64,000 nucleotides of DNA, from positions 62,001 through 126,000 of the forward strand of contig NZ_JRWG01000006.1 of NCBI RefSeq assembly GCF_001573155.1. Direction: 5' to 3'. Of this stretch, positions 61,321 to 64,000 are shown piece by piece. The stretch is from Aequorivita aquimaris (GTDB lineage: Bacteria > Bacteroidota > Bacteroidia > Flavobacteriales > Flavobacteriaceae). The notes under the pieces were generated by a model. It had not been told where the DNA came from and did not search any database. It saw only the letters and a list, made by a program, of their open reading frames with translations. The position numbers were made by a program, and so were the translations under genes. Each line of letters opens with the position of its first letter. Within the stretch, counting starts at the first letter, position 1.

Positions 61321-64000
61321 CTATATTGGTTTTCAACCAATCCGTCGCTTCCTCCAAATCCATATTCTTCCGCTTTGCGAAATCTTCCACTTGATCCATT
61401 TTGATTTTTCCAAGTCCAAAATAGCGCGCTTCGGGATTGGCAAAATAATATCCCGAAACCGAAGCTGCCGGCCACATGGCCAAATGTTCGGTGAGTTCAA
61501 CGCCAATGTTTTCTTTCACTTTTAAAACTTCCCAAATGGTTCTTTTTTCCAAATGATCGGGACAGGCGGGATAGCCGGGCGCAGGGCGAATACCTTTGTA
61601 TTTTTCCGAAATAAGGTCTTCGTTGGAAAGATTTTCCTCGGAAGCGTAGCCCCAATAGTTGGTGCGCACTTCTCTGTGAAGGTATTCCGCAAACGCTTCT
61701 GCCAAGCGGTCTGCCAGCGCTTTTACCATTATTGCGTTGTAATCGTCGTGGTCCGTCACATATTTTGCGGCCAATTCCGCAGTTCCAAAACCGGCACTTA
61801 CGCAGAAACAGCCGATATAATCCCGAATTCCGCTTTCCTTTGGCGCGATAAAATCTGCCAAGGCAAGGTTTGGTTTTCCTTTAGCCTTTTGGGATTGTTG
61901 ACGAAGGGTTCGGAATACGGGATTTGAGATTTGGGATTTGAGATTTGGGATTTCCAAAGAAATATCATCGTCATTAATAGTATTTGCTTCAAAAATTCCA
62001 AAAACGGCTCGCGCCTCTAACAGTTTTTCTGAAATAATTTTATGGAGCATTTTTTTTGCATCCTTAAATAATTCCGAAGCTTGTTCGCCCACAATTTCAT
62101 CGGTCAAAATGTTTGGATATTTTCCGTGCAGCTCCCAACTTCTGAAAAAGGGCGTCCAATCTAAATAATCCAGCAATATATTTAAATCGAAATCCTTTAA
62201 AACGTGAACTCCCAGTTTGTTGGGTTTCACTATTTCTGAAGAATTCCAATCAATTTGAAACTTGTTTTTCCGCGCTTCGGAAATGGGCAAATAGGTTTTT
62301 ACCTTTTGACGCTTCAGAAAATCTTGTCGGAAAGTGTCATATTCCTGTTTAATATTTTCTTTATATGCTTCCGAAGTTTCCTTTTTTAGCAAATCGCCAA
62401 CCACCGTAACCGCGCGTGAAGCATCGTTTATATGCACTACGGCACATTCGTACTCGGGATCAATTTTTACCGCGGTATGCGCCCGGCTCGTAGTCGCGCC
62501 GCCAATTAACAATGGCACTTTAAAATTTTGCCGCTGCATTTTCTTCGCCAAAAAAACCATTTCGTCCAGCGATGGCGTAATCAATCCGCTCAAACCAATG
62601 GCATCCACGTTTTGTTCTTTTGCAGTGGCGATTATTTTTTCGGGTGGAACCATTACGCCCAAATCTATTATTTCATAATTATTGCACGCCAAAACCACGC
62701 CTACAATGTTTTTTCCGATATCGTGTACATCGCCTTTTACCGTGGCCATAAGTATTTTTCCAGCGTTTTTTGAATCGCCAATTTGTGGGTTTTTCAGCTT
62801 TTCTTCTTCAATATACGGAAGCAAATAAGCAACTGCTTTTTTCATTACACGAGCAGATTTAACCACTTGCGGCAAAAACATTTTTCCACTTCCGAAGAGG
62901 TCACCCACTACGTTCATTCCAATCATTAAATTGCCTTCAATTACTTCAATTGGTTTGTCGGCATTTTTACGCGCTTCTTCGATATCCTCTAAAATGAACT
63001 CATCAATACCTTTTACCAACGCTCTGGTAATGCGGTTTTGCAATGGTTCTTCCCGCCACGACAGATCAATTTTACTTTCCTTTGTAGTTCCTTTTACGGT
63101 TTCTGCAAAATCCAATAATCGCTCTGTGGCATCTTCGCGCCGGTCGAGCATTACGTCTTCAACGCGTTCCAAAAGATCTTTTGGAATATCGTCGTAAACT
63201 TCCAACATTGCAGGGTTTACAATCCCGATGTTCATTCCCGCTTGAATGGCGTGGTACAAAAACACGGAATGCATCGCTTCACGAACGGGATCATTCCCGC
63301 GAAAACTAAAAGAAACATTGCTCACGCCGCCGCTCACGCTCACGTGCGGCAGATTTTCCCGAACCCAGCGCGTGGCCTCGATAAAATCGATTGCGTTTCT
63401 GCGATGCTCGTCCATTCCCGTTGCAACAGGAAAAATGTTTAAATCGAAAATAATGTCCTCGGGTGCAAATTTTACTTGGTTCACCAAAATATCGTATGAA
63501 CGTTTGGCTATTTCTATCCTTCGTTCATAATTATCGGCCTGTCCCACTTCGTCAAAAGCCATCACGATCACAGCGGCGCCGTAGCGTTTTATGAGTTTTG
63601 CGTGATGGATAAATTCTGCTTCGCCTTCCTTTAAACTTATTGAATTTACAACACATTTTCCTTGTACAACCTGTAATCCGGCCTCAATGATTTCCCACTT
63701 GCTGCTGTCTATCATAATCGGCACTCGCGAAATATCCGGCTCGGCAATAACGAGATTTAGGAATTTCACCATCGCCTCTTTGCCATCAATCAGTCCGTCG
63801 TCCATATTCACGTCGATGATCTGTGCGCCGTTTTCCACCTGTTCGCGGGCTACGGAAAGGGCTTCCTCAAAATTTCGTTCTTTTATGAGTCGAAGAAATT
63901 TCTTTGAACCTGCCACATTGGTGCGTTCTCCCACATTTATGAAATTGCTTTCGGGGGTTATAATCAATGGTTCAAGACCGCTTAATTTTAGATATTTTTT
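61307..64000 (-). CDS. metH: methionine synthase MetH, B12-binding part of a split enzyme (5' end outside window)
   Basis: Cobalamin-dependent methionine synthase lacking the homocysteine-binding first domain, which is expected in a separate gene. The domains in order are pterin-binding ([31 protein letters not shown]), cap, B12-binding ([45 protein letters not shown]) and AdoMet reactivation ([33 protein letters not shown]). The frame is open to the window edge. TTG 63967 is not the start, because upstream codons read [11 protein letters not shown], the usual opening of this protein. A 14-bp repeat interrupts the linker at 61919-61953. Confidence 0.95.
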   Translation of the reverse strand, partial: KKYLKLSGLEPLIITPESNFINVGERTNVAGSKKFLRLIKERNFEEALSVAREQVENGAQIIDVNMDDGLIDGKEAMVKFLNLVIAEPDISRVPIMIDSSKWEIIEAGLQVVQGKCVVNSISLKEGEAEFIHHAKLIKRYGAAVIVMAFDEVGQADNYERRIEIAKRSYDILVNQVKFAPEDIIFDLNIFPVATGMDEHRRNAIDFIEATRWVRENLPHVSVSGGVSNVSFSFRGNDPVREAMHSVFLYHAIQAGMNIGIVNPAMLEVYDDIPKDLLERVEDVMLDRREDATERLLDFAETVKGTTKESKIDLSWREEPLQNRITRALVKGIDEFILEDIEEARKNADKPIEVIEGNLMIGMNVVGDLFGSGKMFLPQVVKSARVMKKAVAYLLPYIEEEKLKNPQIGDSKNAGKILMATVKGDVHDIGKNIVGVVLACNNYEIIDLGVMVPPEKIIATAKEQNVDAIGLSGLITPSLDEMVFLAKKMQRQNFKVPLLIGGATTSRAHTAVKIDPEYECAVVHINDASRAVTVVGDLLKKETSEAYKENIKQEYDTFRQDFLKRQKVKTYLPISEARKNKFQIDWNSSEIVKPNKLGVHVLKDFDLNILLDYLDWTPFFRSWELHGKYPNILTDEIVGEQASELFKDAKKMLHKIISEKLLEARAVFGIFEANTINDDDISLEIPNLKSQISNPVFRTLRQQSQKAKGKPNLALADFIAPKESGIRDYIGCFCVSAGFGTAELAAKYVTDHDDYNAIMVKALADRLAEAFAEYLHREVRTNYWGYASEENLSNEDLISEKYKGIRPAPGYPACPDHLEKRTIWEVLKVKENIGVELTEHLAMWPAASVSGYYFANPEARYFGLGKIKMDQVEDFAKRKNMDLEEATDWLKTNIAEAP
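61919..61953. repeat. 14-bp tandem repeat inside metH
   Basis: The unit GGGATTTGAGATTT occurs 2.5 times. On the minus strand it is translated in frame as [10 protein letters not shown]-like residues between the B12 and AdoMet parts. One unit gained or lost would shift the reading frame. Confidence 0.8.

Overview
The window is chromosomal DNA from a member of the Bacteroidota, almost certainly family Flavobacteriaceae. Supporting signs are a SusC/SusD pair, gliding genes (gldA, gldB, gldC), type IX secretion (T9SS) C-terminal sorting domains, a MurE with the meso-diaminopimelate signature, a split MetH, a FtsZ with a very long tail, and repeated -7 boxes of the flavobacterial type TAnnTTTG with no clear Shine-Dalgarno sequences. 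Genes are densely packed. I see no prophage, transposon, CRISPR array or rRNA operon.

Layout. 1-4823: the end of a susC gene (cut by the window edge), susD and a small lipoprotein, closed by a terminator. 4901-7796: rlmB, a rhomboid protease and rarA. 7793-13273 (minus): a compact cluster running radC, DUF7033/deacetylase-like protein, YjjG-type nucleotidase, lipoprotein, DUF5723 outer-membrane protein, secreted unknown. 13400-14608: two small cytosolic proteins and tRNA-Arg(TCG). 14688-31186 (minus): yqeY-like gene and the complete division and cell-wall cluster in the order mraZ, rsmH, ftsL, ftsI, murE, mraY, murD, ftsW, murG, murC, ftsQ, ftsA, ftsZ. It begins at a promoter overlaid by MraZ boxes and has no murF or ddl. 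31392-37898: hydrolase, engB, gldC, gldB, nadE, a receiver-HTH regulator and dnaG. 37953-40455 (minus): an ECF sigma factor, a putative membrane anti-sigma factor and a coiled-coil/barrel protein. 40602-46718: polyprenyl synthetase, two T9SS cargo proteins, rlmN and queA. 46888-52634 (minus): two DUF3857 secreted proteins, a MazG-like protein, a small membrane protein and aroA. 52783-56497: dtd, rsgA, a DAHP synthase/chorismate mutase with a leader peptide and attenuator, and divergent gldA. 56484-64000 (minus): split metH (cut by the edge), metF and a duplicated two-gene module (PagL-like barrel plus GIN-domain lipoprotein).

The most interesting signal is the 55361-55484 region. A 19-21 residue leader ORF with tandem Trp codons plus Tyr and Phe is followed by mutually exclusive antiterminator and terminator hairpins directly before the DAHP synthase/chorismate mutase gene. 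This looks like ribosome-mediated attenuation of the aromatic pathway entry step. Other points are the phased MraZ-box array, a DnaG that lacks its zinc ligands and a normal start codon, a response regulator with Glu in place of the phospho-acceptor Asp, a transglutaminase-like pair in which one member lost Cys and His, and a set of degenerate short-word repeats at gene junctions. One such repeat lies inside metH and others supply or touch stop codons.

All assignments were made by eye from translated sequence and family knowledge. No database search was run.
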